Shown: positions 8,291 to 16,936, counted from the first letter of the stretch. The stretch is DNA of 64,000 bases from Micrococcus lylae NBRC 15355 (GCF_001570885.1 NZ_BCSN01000004.1:1-64000), one strand, 5' to 3'. The notes: generated by a model not told the origin, from the letters alone. A program made the numbers and translations.

Positions 8291-8306
8291 GGGCACACCG
8301 GTGCCC
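8291..8306 (-). other. small hairpin in leader of yceD-rpmF transcript
   Basis: The inverted repeat GGGCAC-ACCG-GTGCCC lies inside the predicted ~70-nt leader of the yceD-rpmF-rnc-mutM mRNA. It could be structural or regulatory; no function is shown. Confidence 0.35.
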
Positions 8307-8324
8307 AGGGAGAACCGACTGTCC

Positions 8325-8354
8325 ATCATAACCGGTCGCGCGAGCTCGCGGCAA
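8325..8354 (-). promoter_or_regulatory. promoter of yceD-rpmF-rnc-mutM operon
   Basis: On the minus strand, TTGCCG (8349-8354), an 18-nt spacer and TATGAT (8325-8330) form a good housekeeping-sigma promoter. It starts only 10 bp after the galU stop, leaving no room for a galU terminator. Confidence 0.65.
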
Positions 8355-8364
8355 CGCGGCACGC

Positions 8365-9273
8365 TCAGAGGTCGGCGCTGAACTCCTTGAGCCAGGCGGT
8401 CATGTCCGCGCCGAGTTCGGGGTGGGCCGTGGCGAACTCCACGACGGCCTGCAGGTAGCCGAGCTTGTCGCCGGTGTCGTAGCGACGGCCCCTGAAGACC
8501 ACGGCGTGCACGCCGTAGCCCTCGCCGTCGCCGGCGGCGAGGGTCTGCAGGGCGTCGGTCAGCTGGATCTCGCCGCCGCGGCCCGGGGGAGTCCGGTCCA
8601 GGACGTCGAACACCGCCGGATCCAGCACGTAGCGGCCGATGACGGCGAGGGTGGACGGGGCATCCTGCCGGGCCGGCTTCTCCACCAGCCCTGTGACGCG
8701 GACGACGTCCTCCTCGCCCTCCACCGCCTCGACGGCTGCGACGCCGTAGGAGGAGACGGCCTCCTCCGGCACCTCCATGAGGGCCACCACGGAGCCGCCG
8801 TAGCGGGCCTGCACCTCGAGCATGCGCTCCAGCAGCGCGTCCTCGGAGTGGATGATGTCGTCCCCGAGCAGCACGGCGAAGGGCTCCTGGCCGACATGGC
8901 GCCGGGCGCAGGCGACCGCGTGGCCGAGGCCGAGGGCCTGACCCTGGCGGACGTAGTGCATGTCACCGACGAGGTCCGACTCGCGGATCATCTCGATGCG
9001 ACGGGTGTCGCCCTTCCTCTCCAGAGTCGCTTCGAGGGCCGGGTGACGGTCGAAGTGGTCCTCCAGGGCGCGCTTGTTGCGGCCTGTGATGACGAGGATG
9101 TCGTCCAGGCCCGCGGCCCGGGCCTCGCGCACGACATACTCGATGGCTGGGCGGTCCACGACCGGCAGCATCTCTTTGGGCATCGCCTTGGTGGCCGGCA
9201 GGAAGCGCGTGCCGAGGCCGGCGGCCGGGATGACGGCCTTGCAGGCGCGGCGGGCGGAGTCCGGAGCAGACAT
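8365..9273 (-). CDS. galU: UTP--glucose-1-phosphate uridylyltransferase
   Basis: 302 residues. It makes UDP-glucose from UTP and glucose-1-phosphate. The nucleotide-binding signature IPAAGLGTRFLPATKAMPKE (near residue 16), the PVVDRPAIEYVV segment and VGRY/IGRYVLDP-type active-site strands fit GalU rather than GlmU or RfbA. It should feed glucose-containing wall polymers, which may link it to the polysaccharide genes at 1-5.8 kb. A TAGACT -10 box at 9333-9338 and a GGAAGGGG ribosome site precede the ATG. Confidence 0.93.
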   Translation of the reverse strand: MSAPDSARRACKAVIPAAGLGTRFLPATKAMPKEMLPVVDRPAIEYVVREARAAGLDDILVITGRNKRALEDHFDRHPALEATLERKGDTRRIEMIRESDLVGDMHYVRQGQALGLGHAVACARRHVGQEPFAVLLGDDIIHSEDALLERMLEVQARYGGSVVALMEVPEEAVSSYGVAAVEAVEGEEDVVRVTGLVEKPARQDAPSTLAVIGRYVLDPAVFDVLDRTPPGRGGEIQLTDALQTLAAGDGEGYGVHAVVFRGRRYDTGDKLGYLQAVVEFATAHPELGADMTAWLKEFSADL

Positions 9274-9332
9274 GGTTCCCCTTCCAGGCGGCCGGGTGCC
9301 GCCGTCGAGTTCGGGTGCGGTGGTCTGTGTCG

Positions 9333-9338
9333 AGTCTA
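9333..9338 (-). promoter_or_regulatory. -10 box (TAGACT) for galU
   Basis: Minus-strand TAGACT lies 60 bp before the galU ATG and predicts a ~53-nt leader. It lies in the 98-bp space between coaD and galU. Confidence 0.5.
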
Positions 9339-9371
9339 TGCGAGCGCGGATGACGCGCCGATGAGAGGGCC

Positions 9372-9839
9372 TCAGCCCACGAACCGCTGCATCACGGCGG
9401 TCGGGACGAACTCGGACACGTCGCCGCCGAGGCCGTGCACCTCCTTGATGAGCGAGGAGGACAGATGCGTGTAGCGGGGATCAGCGGAGAGGAAGACCGT
9501 CTCGATACCCGTCAGATGGTGGTTCATCGTGGCCATCGGCTGCTCGTACTCCAGGTCCGTGCCGTTGCGCAGCCCCTTGACGATGGCGTTCGCGCCGGCC
9601 TCGCGGCAGAACTCGGCCAGCAGCCCGACGCCCATGGGTCTGACCACGACGCCCGCCAGGGACGAGAAGGTGGACTCGACCATCTCGATGCGCTCCTCCA
9701 TGGAGAAGCGGTAGGTCTTCGCCGGATTCACGGACACGGCCACGACGACCTCGTCGAAGAGGTTGGCCGCACGCGCGATGACCTCCACGTGGCCGTGGTG
9801 GAGCGGGTCGAAGGATCCGGGGCAGACGGCTCTGAGCAT
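9372..9839 (-). CDS. coaD: phosphopantetheine adenylyltransferase
   Basis: 155 residues, the standard CoaD length. It transfers AMP from ATP to 4'-phosphopantetheine in coenzyme A synthesis. The N-terminus MLRAVCPGSFDPLHHGH contains the nucleotidyltransferase GSFDPxxxGH motif (residues 8-17). KTYRFSMEERIEM and the KGLRNGTDLEYE loop (substrate and ATP contacts) follow. The gene appears leaderless: TAGGTT (9846-9851) is 6 nt from the ATG. It is divergent from the aminotransferase across 48 bp. Confidence 0.95.
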   Translation of the reverse strand: MLRAVCPGSFDPLHHGHVEVIARAANLFDEVVVAVSVNPAKTYRFSMEERIEMVESTFSSLAGVVVRPMGVGLLAEFCREAGANAIVKGLRNGTDLEYEQPMATMNHHLTGIETVFLSADPRYTHLSSSLIKEVHGLGGDVSEFVPTAVMQRFVG

Positions 9840-9845
9840 GGATCC

Positions 9846-9851
9846 AACCTA
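9846..9851 (-). promoter_or_regulatory. leaderless -10 box (TAGGTT) of coaD
   Basis: Minus-strand TAGGTT ends 6 nt before the coaD ATG, placing the transcription start at or next to the start codon. It faces away from the aminotransferase -10 box at 9875-9880. Confidence 0.6.
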
Positions 9852-9874
9852 TCCCACGTGCCCGGAGCGTTCAG

Positions 9875-9880
9875 TACAGT
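9875..9880 (+). promoter_or_regulatory. leaderless -10 box (TACAGT) of aminotransferase gene
   Basis: TACAGT ends 7 nt before the aminotransferase ATG at 9888, predicting a leaderless mRNA. Its -35 position falls next to the coaD -10 box, so the two promoters overlap. Confidence 0.6.
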
Positions 9881-9887
9881 CGAGCCC

Positions 9888-11132
9888 ATGGCACCCCCGT
9901 CGTCCCACGATGTCCACACCCCGTCCGCCGACGCCCCTGCCCCACGCTGGCGGGCGACGGCGGAGGCCGCCGGCCTGCTGAGGCACGGCGTCCCCGCGCC
10001 GACGGTCTTCGAGACCATGACGTCCCTCGCCCTCGAGCACGACGCCGTGAACCTGGGCCAGGGGTTCCCGGACCAGGACGGGCCGGACGAGCTGCTCGCC
10101 CTGGCCGCCGATGCCGTCCGCACCGGCTCCAACCAGTACGCGCCGGGCACCGGCTCCCCCGCCCTCCGGCAGGCCGTCGCCGAGCACCGCCGCCGCCACT
10201 GGGGTGTGGACGTGGACCCGGACACGCAGGTGCTCGTGACCACCGGCGCCACCGAGGCCATCGCCGCCGCGGTCCTCGCGTTCGTCTCCCCGGGCGACGA
10301 GGTCGTCACGGTCGAGCCCTTCTACGACGCCCACGCCGCCACGATCGCCCTGGCCGGCGGCCGCCACGTCACCGTCCCTGTGGGCCCGCCGTCCTTCCTC
10401 CCGGACCCGGACGAGGTCGCTGCGGCCTTCACGGACCGCACCCGCATGCTCATCCTCAACACGCCGCACAACCCCACCGGAGCCGTCTACCCTCGGCCGC
10501 TGCTCGCCCGCCTGGTGGCCCTCTGCGCGGAGCGGGACGTCCTCGTGCTCACGGATGAGGTCTACGACCACCTGGTCTTCGACGGCGAACACGTGACCGG
10601 CCGCGCCGTCCCGGGTGCCGAAGACGTGGTGCTCACGGCGTCGTCGGCCGGCAAGTCGCTGGCGGTCACCGGCTGGAAGGTCGGCTGGCTGACGGGTCCG
10701 GCGGACCTCGTCGCCGCGGTGAGGGCCGTGAAGCAGTACCTGACGTTCTCCTCCGGGCCGGCGTACCAGCTGGCGGTCGCCGAGTACCTGCCCCGCGCGG
10801 ACGCCTATCTGGCCGAGCAGCGTGAGCGCTACCGCGCCGGACGAGACCTGCTCGTCTCCGGTCTCCGTGCCGCCGGGCTGGACCCGGTGGTGCCACAGGC
10901 CGGCTACTTCGTCACGGTGGACCTCTCCCCGTGGGGAGTGGAGGATGCCCGGGCCGCCGCCGAGGACTGGATCCGCACGGCCGGGGTCTGCTCCATCCCG
11001 GTCTCGGCCCTGTGTCGCGCGGACGGCGACACCATGCGCTCCTGGCTCCGCCTCGCCTTCTGCAAGGACGCCTCGGTCATCGGCGAGGGCATGGACCGCC
11101 TGGTCCGGCACGCGGCCTCGCTGCGCGGCTGA
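9888..11132 (+). CDS. pyridoxal-phosphate class I/II aminotransferase
   Basis: 414 residues, fold-type I PLP enzyme. Visible are NLGQGFPDQDGPDEL, TTGATEAIAAAVLAF (cofactor phosphate cup), LNTPHNPTGAVYPR (Asn contacting PLP), LTDEVYDHLVF (Asp-x-x-Tyr contacting PLP), and the Schiff-base lysine in TASSAGKSLAVTGWKVGW. The GQGFPD opening and overall order match kynurenine/methionine-glutamine transaminase-like enzymes (YbdL/MtnE-like). It probably transaminates a hydrophobic or sulphur amino acid; the exact substrate is not determined. It interrupts the usual coaD-rsmD-recG neighbourhood on the opposite strand. Confidence 0.85.
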   Translation: MAPPSSHDVHTPSADAPAPRWRATAEAAGLLRHGVPAPTVFETMTSLALEHDAVNLGQGFPDQDGPDELLALAADAVRTGSNQYAPGTGSPALRQAVAEHRRRHWGVDVDPDTQVLVTTGATEAIAAAVLAFVSPGDEVVTVEPFYDAHAATIALAGGRHVTVPVGPPSFLPDPDEVAAAFTDRTRMLILNTPHNPTGAVYPRPLLARLVALCAERDVLVLTDEVYDHLVFDGEHVTGRAVPGAEDVVLTASSAGKSLAVTGWKVGWLTGPADLVAAVRAVKQYLTFSSGPAYQLAVAEYLPRADAYLAEQRERYRAGRDLLVSGLRAAGLDPVVPQAGYFVTVDLSPWGVEDARAAAEDWIRTAGVCSIPVSALCRADGDTMRSWLRLAFCKDASVIGEGMDRLVRHAASLRG

Positions 11133-11147
11133 GCCCGCCTCCTTTCC

Positions 11148-11229
11148 GACGACGGCCCCTCGGCCCCGGCCTCTGCCTCCCCCGGTCTCGTGGCCAGGCG
11201 GCGACCGCCTGGGCCGAGGCGCCGTCGTC
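11148..11229. terminator. large compound hairpin between convergent genes
   Basis: An 18-bp inverted repeat with one mismatch (11148-11165 with 11212-11229) encloses a second perfect hairpin, CCAGGCGG-CGA-CCGCCTGG. It lies between the convergent aminotransferase and rsmD genes and probably terminates both. Confidence 0.6.
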
Positions 11230-11272
11230 GTGGTGGCAGGCCCGGAGGGCCGGGGTGCCCGACGGCCACGGC

Positions 11273-11833
11273 TCAGCGCACGTCCTGCCAGAAGTAGAGC
11301 GCGGTCTCGCCGTAGGTGCGCACGTCGACCTCCTCGAGCCCCTCGGGACGGGTCGGCGGCGCGCTGCGTGCGGAGCGCTCGAGCACGAGCAGCCCTCCGG
11401 GGGTCAGTGACGCGGCCGCCGACACGAGGACGCCGTCGAGTTCCGGGCCGTCGAGCGGGTAGGGAGGATCGGCCAGGATGAGGTCGGCCTCCGTCCGCCG
11501 CGCGAGGAAGCGCTCGACCGACTGGCCGAGGGCTGTGCCGGCACGCCGGCCGAGGGCCCGGTTGACGGCATCGGTGTTGCGGCGGCAGACCTCGAGCGCC
11601 GTCCGGTCCCGCTCCACGAGGGTGGCGGAGCGGGCGCCGCGGCTGAGGGCCTCCAGGCCCAGTGCGCCGGAGCCGGCGTAGAGGTCGAGCACCACCGTGT
11701 CCTCGCACCAGTCGCGGGACTGGAGCCAGGAGAAGAGGGCCTCCTTGGTCCGGTCCGTGGTCGGACGGGTGTCTGAACCACGGACGGAGGCCAGGGGCAT
11801 GCCGGAGGCGGCGCCGGCGATGATGCGGCTCAT
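11273..11833 (-). CDS. rsmD: 16S rRNA (guanine(966)-N(2))-methyltransferase
   Basis: 186 residues. S-adenosylmethionine-dependent methylation of G966 in 16S rRNA. The N-terminus MSRIIAGAASGMPLASV is typical. Family motifs RPTTDRTKEALFSWL, VLDLYAGSGALGLEALSRGA (SAM site) and LILADPPYPLDG (catalytic DPPY) are present. The start at 11833 follows recG by 10 bp on the same strand; sequence upstream in the same frame is shadow of recG. It belongs to the common DAK2-recG-rsmD-coaD run. Confidence 0.93.
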   Translation of the reverse strand: MSRIIAGAASGMPLASVRGSDTRPTTDRTKEALFSWLQSRDWCEDTVVLDLYAGSGALGLEALSRGARSATLVERDRTALEVCRRNTDAVNRALGRRAGTALGQSVERFLARRTEADLILADPPYPLDGPELDGVLVSAAASLTPGGLLVLERSARSAPPTRPEGLEEVDVRTYGETALYFWQDVR

Positions 11834-11843
11834 GGCAGGTCGG

Positions 11844-14063
11844 TCATCCCTTCTCGGCGTAGTCGGCTGCGTGGGCGTGGGCCGCCTCCCAGCGCCGGAC
11901 CTCCGCGACGGCACCGGGCCAGCCCTCGAGGCCGGCGTCCGCGGTGAGCGCGGCGGAGACCGCGTGGGCGGCCAGGGAGACGAGGCCGGCGTCCGCCACG
12001 ACGTCCAGGTGGGCCAGACCGGACTGCATGCCGGACTGGGCCGCGCCGAGCACGTCGCCGACGCCGCGGCTGCGCAGGTCCTCCTGCGCGATGAGCATGC
12101 CGTCGTCGGTCCGCTCGAGGACCTGGAGCCGGTCGAGCGAGGGGTGTCCGTCCGGCAGGCGGGTGACGAGCAGACACACGGCGGGGTCGGGACCGCGGCC
12201 GATGCGGCCCCGGAGCTGGTGGAGCGTGGAGAGGCCGAAGTCCTCGGCGTCCAGGACGGCCATGACGGTGGCGTTGGGGACGTCCACACCGACCTCCACC
12301 ACGGTGGTGGCCACGAGGACGTCGGTCTGTCGCTCCGCGAACGCGCGCATGGCGTCCTCCTGCTCCGCCTGGTCCATGCGGCCGTGGACCATGTCCAGGC
12401 GCACGCCGGACAGGGCCGGCAGGTGCTCCAGGCGGCGGACCATCTCCTCCACATTGGCATGGGCGGGGTCCCCGGGGTCCGGGTCGATGCGCGGGCAGAC
12501 CACGAACGCCTGGTTCCCCGCGGCCACGTGCTCGGCGATCAGCTCCCACACGCGGGCGATGATCCGCGGACCATGGGCCATGCGGGCCACGTGGGTGGAC
12601 ACGGGCTGCCGACCGCGCGGCAGACCGCGCAGGACGGTGAGGTCCAGGTCGCCGAAGACGGTCATGGCCACCGACCGCGGGATGGGCGTGGCGGACATGA
12701 CGAGCAGGTGGGTGCCGGGGTTGGCCTCGCGCAGGGATTGGCGCTGGTCCACGCCGAAGCGGTGCTGCTCGTCCACCACGGCCAGACCGAGGTCGAAGAA
12801 GCCCACCGTGGAGGAGAGCACGGCGTGCGTGCCCACGACGATGCCCGCCTCCCCCGAGGCCAGCTTGAGCAGGGCCTGCCGCCGCTCGGCGGTGCGCTGG
12901 GAGCCGGTGAGCAGCACGACCTCGGTGGCGGGTCCGTCCGCGGCGGCGAGGGTGCCGCCCTCGGCCAGCTCGCCCATCAGGGCCAGCAGGCTGCGGTGGT
13001 GCTGCTGGGCGAGGACCTCCGTGGGGGCGACGAGGGCTGCCTGCCCCCCGGCGTCGACCACCTGCAGCATGGCGCGCAGCGCGACGACGGTCTTGCCCGC
13101 TCCCACATCCCCCTGGAGCAGCCGGCTCATGGGCTCGCTGGAGTCGAGGTCCGCGGCGATCGCGGCGCCGACCTCCTCCTGGCCCTCGGTGAGCGCGAAG
13201 GGCAGCCGGGCGTCCAGCGCCTCGAGCAGTCCGCCGGGCCGCAGCGGGCGCGCGGTGGCCGGAACAGTGCGGGCATCGGCGCGGCGCACGGCCAGGGACG
13301 CCTGGACCACGCAGGCCTCGCGCAGGGCCAGCGCCCGGCGGGCCGGGCCCACGTCGGCGAGCTCCGCCGGGGTGTGCAGGTCGCGATAGGCCTGATCGAT
13401 GGGCGGCAGCGGCGCGGGCAGGTCCAGCTCGGCGGCGGCGCGGGCGCGCAGGTCATCGGTGAGGACCTCGGGCACGGCGGACCAGTCCACCGCGTCCAGG
13501 ACGGTCATCACCGCGGTGCGGACGACCCAGCTGGGCAGCTTGCCGGTGGCGCGGTAGAGGGCGAGGGGGCGCAGGTCGGCCTCGGTGGCCTCGGCGTCGT
13601 CGGCCAGGAGCGTGAAGTCCGGGTTGTTCAGGGTCACCCGGTCCCGGTAGACCGTGGTCTTTCCCTGGAACATCGCACGCCGTCCCGGCACGAGGCGGCG
13701 TCGGGCGTCGTGGCCGTTGAAGAAGGCCATGGACAGGGACGCCCCGGGGCCGGCGGGGGTGTCCGGGTCCGCCACGGTCACGTCCACGATGAATCCGCTG
13801 CGGCTGCGCATCCGGCGGGTGGTGACGGAGCGCACCTCGGCCACGACGGTGACCTCGGCGTCGATCGGCAGCTGGGCGATCCGGGTCAGCTCGCCGCGTT
13901 CGATCCAGCGCCGCGGGACGTGGTCGAGCAGCCCGCCGACGGTGGTGATCTTCAGCTCGCGGGCGATCCGGTCCGCCGTCTTGCCGCCGAGGACGCCGGA
14001 CAGCGGCAGGTCGAACGGGTGGGTGGCCGCGCCGACGCCGGCCTCAGCGCCCGCCATGGGCAT
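11844..14063 (-). CDS. recG: ATP-dependent DNA helicase RecG
   Basis: 739 residues. It branch-migrates stalled forks and recombination intermediates. The N-terminal wedge/OB domain (about 60-190) contains HVPRRWIERGELTRI and VVAEVRSVTT. The helicase core has Walker A LQGDVGAGKTVVALRAML, the DExH box VVDEQHRFGV, motif III MSATPIPRS and C-terminal motif QLRGRIGRG. It overlaps the DAK2 gene stop by 20 bp, so the pair is translationally coupled. The start could be the ATG at 14063 or the next one, two codons on. Confidence 0.95.
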   Translation of the reverse strand: MPMAGAEAGVGAATHPFDLPLSGVLGGKTADRIARELKITTVGGLLDHVPRRWIERGELTRIAQLPIDAEVTVVAEVRSVTTRRMRSRSGFIVDVTVADPDTPAGPGASLSMAFFNGHDARRRLVPGRRAMFQGKTTVYRDRVTLNNPDFTLLADDAEATEADLRPLALYRATGKLPSWVVRTAVMTVLDAVDWSAVPEVLTDDLRARAAAELDLPAPLPPIDQAYRDLHTPAELADVGPARRALALREACVVQASLAVRRADARTVPATARPLRPGGLLEALDARLPFALTEGQEEVGAAIAADLDSSEPMSRLLQGDVGAGKTVVALRAMLQVVDAGGQAALVAPTEVLAQQHHRSLLALMGELAEGGTLAAADGPATEVVLLTGSQRTAERRQALLKLASGEAGIVVGTHAVLSSTVGFFDLGLAVVDEQHRFGVDQRQSLREANPGTHLLVMSATPIPRSVAMTVFGDLDLTVLRGLPRGRQPVSTHVARMAHGPRIIARVWELIAEHVAAGNQAFVVCPRIDPDPGDPAHANVEEMVRRLEHLPALSGVRLDMVHGRMDQAEQEDAMRAFAERQTDVLVATTVVEVGVDVPNATVMAVLDAEDFGLSTLHQLRGRIGRGPDPAVCLLVTRLPDGHPSLDRLQVLERTDDGMLIAQEDLRSRGVGDVLGAAQSGMQSGLAHLDVVADAGLVSLAAHAVSAALTADAGLEGWPGAVAEVRRWEAAHAHAADYAEKG

Positions 14064-15045
14064 GGGCGTGGTCGTCGTGGCCGCCGGTCAGGTCGCTGAC
14101 GCGCAGGTCCTGCGGCTCGCCGGCCTCGTGCAGCAGCGACTCGACGGCCTCCGCTTGAGGCACATGCACGTGCACGCGCCACGGGACGGGGCTCTGGGAG
14201 TCCTCCCCGCGGCGTGTCGGCGCCACGATGACCGAGTCTCCGACCTCGGTGAGCCGGTGGCGGAGCGTGGCCGCTCCGATGGGGTCGAGCTCGATCGTGC
14301 ACATGACCTCGACGCCGCCCTCGGCGCCCGCGGCCTCGGCGGTGATTCCCTCCGCATAGCCGTGCAGGCCCTCGGTGAGCTCGGTGTCCGGGTCCTCGTC
14401 CAGCATCACGGCGCGCAGCGCCTCGAAGACGAGGAGCAGCCCGACGGCGCCCGCGTCCACGACCGCGGCCCTGCTGAGCTCGTCCAGTTGCCACTCGGTC
14501 GCCTCCACGGCCGTCCGGGCATCGCGCACGCAGGCGCTCACCGTCTCCTCGAGCACGGCCCTCGTCTCGACCGGCCGGTCCTCTGCGACGGCTCGGCGCA
14601 GGGTCTGCGCGACGCTCTGCCGGACGACGCCCAGGACGGACAGCATCGTGCCTTCCCTGGGGTCGGACAGGGCCGTCCGCGCCGCGGTGTCCGCCCGGTG
14701 CAGGGCCGCCGCCAGCGCCGGTGCGGTCAGGGCCTCCAGGCCGCGCAGCGGATCCGCCATCCCTGCCACCATGACGGCCAGGAGGGTGCCGGAGTTGCCC
14801 TGCGCGGAGGACAGCGCCGCGGCTCCGGCGCGCGCGAGCGTGGCACCGATGTCCACGGGGCCGTCCTCCTGGCAGTCCACGGCGGCGTGGGCGGCAGCCA
14901 TGGTCGCGTGCATGTTGCTGCCGGTGTCCGCGTCCGGCACCGGGAAGACGTTGAACGCGTTCAGCCGTTCGGCGGCCTGCCCGAGCAGCTGTTCGGAGCA
15001 GGCCAGCCAGCGGACGATGCGCGGGGGCCTGGGGGTGTGCGTCAC
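14044..15045 (-). CDS. DAK2 (DhaL-type phosphotransferase) domain protein
   Basis: 333 residues from a GTG start at 15045 that overlaps the upstream LCP stop as GTGA. The N-terminal two-thirds is a DhaL/DAK2 domain with LNAFNVFPVPDADTGSNMHA, the aspartates that bind Mg-ADP, and SSAQGNSGTLL. It resembles the N-terminal part of FakA/YloV fatty-acid kinases but is shorter than the ~550-residue full form; the final part resembles the region after DAK2. Actinobacterial homologues regularly precede recG. The substrate is unknown; fatty-acid kinase activity would need a FakB partner not seen here. Confidence 0.8.
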   Translation of the reverse strand: MTHTPRPPRIVRWLACSEQLLGQAAERLNAFNVFPVPDADTGSNMHATMAAAHAAVDCQEDGPVDIGATLARAGAAALSSAQGNSGTLLAVMVAGMADPLRGLEALTAPALAAALHRADTAARTALSDPREGTMLSVLGVVRQSVAQTLRRAVAEDRPVETRAVLEETVSACVRDARTAVEATEWQLDELSRAAVVDAGAVGLLLVFEALRAVMLDEDPDTELTEGLHGYAEGITAEAAGAEGGVEVMCTIELDPIGAATLRHRLTEVGDSVIVAPTRRGEDSQSPVPWRVHVHVPQAEAVESLLHEAGEPQDLRVSDLTGGHDDHAHAHGGR

Positions 15046-16241
15046 TGATCGAGCACCTCGTCCAGAGTGCCGGTGCGGATGCCCTCGCCGATGCGGCGGA
15101 TGGAGGCCCAGTCCGGCCACACGACGGCCTGATCGCCGGCCCATCCCGCGCCCAGGGTCGGCACGGTGCTCACGTTGATGTCGTCGCTTCGGACGTTGCG
15201 CATGGACCAGGCCAGATCGAACAGCCTGCCCGAGTCGAGGCTCTCGTCGAACGTCAGGTAGGGGGCGAGCGCGTTGACCGAGTTCCGCACGGAGTTGGGG
15301 TCCGTGAGGGTCGTGCGGGACATGGCCTTGGTGATGATCGCCTTCACCAGGCGCTGCTGGTTCTCCACGCGGGAGTAGTCGCCGTCGCCGAAGGCGTAGC
15401 GCTCGCGGGCATAGACGATGGCCTCCTCGCCGCTGAGGTGGATGTTGCCCTCAGCGAAGGAATGGCGCCCGCTGGTGAAGGCCCGCGGGTTGTACAGATC
15501 GACGCCCCCGAGGGCGTTCACCAGGTCGCGGAAGCCGACCATGTCCACGGCGACCACGTGGTCCACGCGGGCCTGGAACATGTTCTCGATCGTGGAGACC
15601 GCCAGCGGCACGCCGCCGAGCTGGTATGCGGCGTTGAGCTTGCGGTCGCCGTGCCCGCGGATCGGCAGCCAGGTGTCACGCATGATGGACATGACCTGGA
15701 TGTTCTCCCGGTCGCCGGGGACGTGGACCCACATCATGGTGTCGGAGCGGCCGATGCCGGTGATGCGGGCGATGTCCGTGTCCTCGCCGTCCGTGAGATC
15801 GCCGGAGTCGGCGCCCAGCAGCAGGAAGTTCACGGCCTTGCCGTCGATCTCCTCGTCTGAGCTGGAGGCCTCCGGGCCCTGGACATCGCCGGGGCCGGTG
15901 GCCTCGGGCATCACCACGGAGCCGTTGTTCCCGCCTGCTTCGGCTCCGCCGGAGCCCTCGGAAGTGCCGCCGCCGGAGCCGTCCTCCGCCCCGTCGCCGC
16001 GGCCCTGCCCCGCACCGCCGCCGAACTGCGGGCGCAGGGACTCCTCGGGGAACACGCTCCCCTCGAACTTCTTGACGTCGTCCACGGTCTTCGCGATCCC
16101 GCCCACGTAGACGGCCACCACGGCGCCGGCCGCGATGAGCGCCAGCAGCAGCACGCCGACGACCACCATGAGGCCACGGCGGCGCCGGCGCGGACGCCGC
16201 CCGGTGTTCGGTTCGGTCGTCTGCTCAGTGGAATGGCTCAC
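15042..16241 (-). CDS. LytR-CpsA-Psr (LCP) family protein
   Basis: 399 residues from GTG at 16241, preceded by AGGAG at ideal spacing; an upstream in-frame ATG at 16271 lacks one. Layout: a basic N-terminus (RRPRRRRRG), a transmembrane helix at about 26-46, a Gly/Glu/Ser-rich linker at about 75-130, then an LCP domain with NFLLLGADSGDL, GRSDTMMWVHVPGD, SIMRDTWLPIRGHGDRKL, YARERYAFGDGDYSRVENQQRLV. It should ligate lipid-linked glycopolymer to peptidoglycan. It is the second LCP gene in the window, and here has no polysaccharide genes beside it. It ends overlapping the DAK2 start. Confidence 0.87.
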   Translation of the reverse strand: MSHSTEQTTEPNTGRRPRRRRRGLMVVVGVLLLALIAAGAVVAVYVGGIAKTVDDVKKFEGSVFPEESLRPQFGGGAGQGRGDGAEDGSGGGTSEGSGGAEAGGNNGSVVMPEATGPGDVQGPEASSSDEEIDGKAVNFLLLGADSGDLTDGEDTDIARITGIGRSDTMMWVHVPGDRENIQVMSIMRDTWLPIRGHGDRKLNAAYQLGGVPLAVSTIENMFQARVDHVVAVDMVGFRDLVNALGGVDLYNPRAFTSGRHSFAEGNIHLSGEEAIVYARERYAFGDGDYSRVENQQRLVKAIITKAMSRTTLTDPNSVRNSVNALAPYLTFDESLDSGRLFDLAWSMRNVRSDDINVSTVPTLGAGWAGDQAVVWPDWASIRRIGEGIRTGTLDEVLDQ

Positions 16242-16336
16242 GTGGTGCGCTCCTGGGGCTCGGGAGGTCATGGCCGCGCTCCCGTGGCGCGGACGTGTCA
16301 GGAATACGCCTCCATGCTAGCGGCCGTTCCCGAGAC

Positions 16337-16342
16337 TAGACT
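16337..16342 (+). promoter_or_regulatory. leaderless -10 box (TAGACT) of DUF3515 gene
   Basis: TAGACT ends 7 nt before the GTG at 16350. This supports GTG, rather than the ATG at 16314, as the true start and predicts a leaderless mRNA. Confidence 0.6.
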
Positions 16343-16349
16343 GGACGTC

Positions 16350-16838
16350 GTGCGTCCCCTCCCCGCCTCCAACGCCCGGGCCGGCCTCGTCCTGGCCGGC
16401 GTCGTCCTGCTCGTCTCCGGCTGTGCGGACGGCCGCATCGCCTCCGTCTCCGCGGCCGAGAACGCGGCAGACCCGGCCTGCGCCCCGGCGATGATCGCCA
16501 TGCCGGACGAGATCGGCGACCACTCGCTCCGTCCCACGGACAGCCAGGCCACCGCGGCCTGGGGCGATCCCGCCGCCGTCGTCCTGCGCTGCGGCGTGGA
16601 GCCGCCGGCACCCACCACGGATCAGTGCATCTCCGCCGAGGGCGTCGACTGGGTCGTCAGCGAGGAGGGCGAGAACTGGCGGATCACCACCTACGGCCGC
16701 TCCCCCGCCGTGGAGGTGCTGTTCGCCCAAGATCGGGTCAGCTCCGACAGCGTCATGGTCACCCTCGCCTCGGCGGTCGGCCGCATCCCGGCCGAGCGCG
16801 GCTGCGTGAACCTGCAGGACGCCGACGAGGTCGGCTGA
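16350..16838 (+). CDS. DUF3515-type lipoprotein
   Basis: 162 residues from GTG. A type II signal peptide is clear: basic VRPLPASNAR, a hydrophobic stretch, then lipobox LVSGC with the lipidated Cys at about 25. The mature part has DPACAPAMIAMPDEIG, AAWGDPAAVVLRCGVEPPAP and TDQCISAEGVDWVV, the pattern of the actinobacterial DUF3515 family usually found near ddl/thiL. Function is unknown; it should be anchored on the outer face of the membrane. Divergent from the LCP gene and convergent with ddl. Confidence 0.78.
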   Translation: MRPLPASNARAGLVLAGVVLLVSGCADGRIASVSAAENAADPACAPAMIAMPDEIGDHSLRPTDSQATAAWGDPAAVVLRCGVEPPAPTTDQCISAEGVDWVVSEEGENWRITTYGRSPAVEVLFAQDRVSSDSVMVTLASAVGRIPAERGCVNLQDADEVG

Positions 16839-16908
16839 ACCGACGTCGAGGCGCTCCATGGTGTACTGGAGCACTGACGCGGGTGCACCCCGGCACTGAC
16901 GCGCTGAT

Positions 16909-16936
16909 CACCGGTCCGACGTCCTGGGGACCGGTG
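16909..16936. terminator. hairpin between convergent DUF3515 and ddl genes
   Basis: Perfect 9-bp stem CACCGGTCC (16909-16917) with GGACCGGTG (16928-16936) and a 10-nt loop, in the 156-bp gap between two convergent genes. Probably bidirectional. Confidence 0.55.

Noticed and set aside
14044-15045. Truncated or frameshifted FakA fatty-acid kinase
   Set aside because: The protein is shorter than FakA, but ~330-residue DAK2 proteins upstream of recG are usual in actinobacteria and no frame disruption is visible, so it is annotated as intact.
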